NCBI GenBank assembly: GCA_020698575.1
Contig: CM036251.1
Coordinates: 3,857,788-3,921,787 of the forward strand
DNA: 64,000 nucleotides
Reading direction: 5' to 3'
Source: Bostrychus sinensis
Lineage: Eukaryota; Chordata; Actinopteri; Gobiiformes; Eleotridae
In this document: positions 63,626 to 64,000 of the stretch, piece by piece
Position numbering within the stretch: position 1 is the stretch's first letter
Layout of the letters: each line of letters opens with the position of its first letter
Notes under the pieces: generated by a model
The model's database searches: none
Seen by the model: only the letters and a program-made list of their open reading frames with translations
Told to the model about the DNA's origin: nothing
Program-made: the position numbers and the translations under genes

Positions 63626-64000
63626 GAGCACATGTCCCGCCTCTGAAGCAGAGCGCAGATAAAACTGAGAGCAGCACATTTCTATTTTAATTAAAGTGAT
63701 ATGGTTCCTGAGGGGGAGGTTCTGGATATAAGTAAAAGATTCAATTTAAAGTCCCTCATGAGTCGTATCCGGGCGGCAGTCGTGTTCAGCTGTGAGGATA
63801 AACACAAAACGTCGCACAACACAAAGATTTATGACAAGGTTTCGGAAAAATGCACTACTTTTACCCTGAATTTGAAGAAAACGAAATAACAGCAGTGAAA
63901 AAGAAGTCATCGCTGAAAAAAAATGACTTTATTGGGTTTTATTCCTGATGTTTTTCTGACAGAGGGGGAACTAGAGCAGGGACTGGACTTTTGGACCAAT
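63626..64000. other. single-copy DNA to window end
   Basis: No gene is seen. A 62-codon frame at 63701-63889 has no recognised domain or splice signals. The sequence looks non-repetitive. Confidence 0.4.

Overview
The window looks like non-coding DNA of a bony (teleost) fish. Three things point that way. Gene density is very low, with no convincing full-length open reading frame. The tRNA-headed SINEs (box A, then a GGTTCGA-type box B, then fish-type bodies) are of the kind common in teleost genomes. There are many short DNA transposons whose 8-bp or TTAA target-site duplications can still be read. Nothing suggests a bacterium, virus or organelle. The species cannot be named from this sequence.

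Layout. 0-3.8 kb: single-copy sequence with a TTAA-flanked MITE and SINEs. 3.8-5.0 kb: pyrimidine-rich minisatellite. 5.6-8.3 kb: a hAT-type MITE and a piggyBac-like MITE around a short possible exon. 8.3-20 kb: mostly single-copy DNA, some of it resembling conserved regulatory sequence, with a nested transposon complex at 10.2-11.9 kb. 20.3-22.3 kb: 19-bp satellite. 24.2-25.5 kb: 11-bp satellite. 25.6-26.4 kb: hexamer array open on both strands. 27.3 kb: a 63-bp candidate exon. 30.0-31.5 kb: hAT-type element carrying younger insertions. 34.5-36.2 kb: terminal-inverted-repeat element filled by a 45-bp minisatellite. 38-42.4 kb: transposon-dense, including helicase-like remnants. 44.6-48.7 kb: another nested complex. 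49.7-55.7 kb: further transposons. 57.3 kb: a second candidate exon. 57.4-59.5 kb: a second 11-bp satellite on the opposite strand. 61.2-63.4 kb: imperfect TAG-rich triplet arrays.

Long tandem arrays make up roughly 10 kb of the 64 kb. Every very long reading frame in the window is a by-product of one of them. If a host gene is present, the window is best read as its introns, or as a gene desert with candidate regulatory DNA. The candidate exons rest only on splice-site shape and open frame, and I do not recognise their product.

The more unusual material is in the repeats. One transposon seems to have amplified its own subterminal sequence into a minisatellite. The two oppositely oriented 11-bp satellites share their unit with the interior of a local hAT MITE family. 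A 735-bp TTAA-flanked family, present as an inverted pair, keeps a small basic reading frame that ends at a splice-donor-like site. I found no new multi-gene system.
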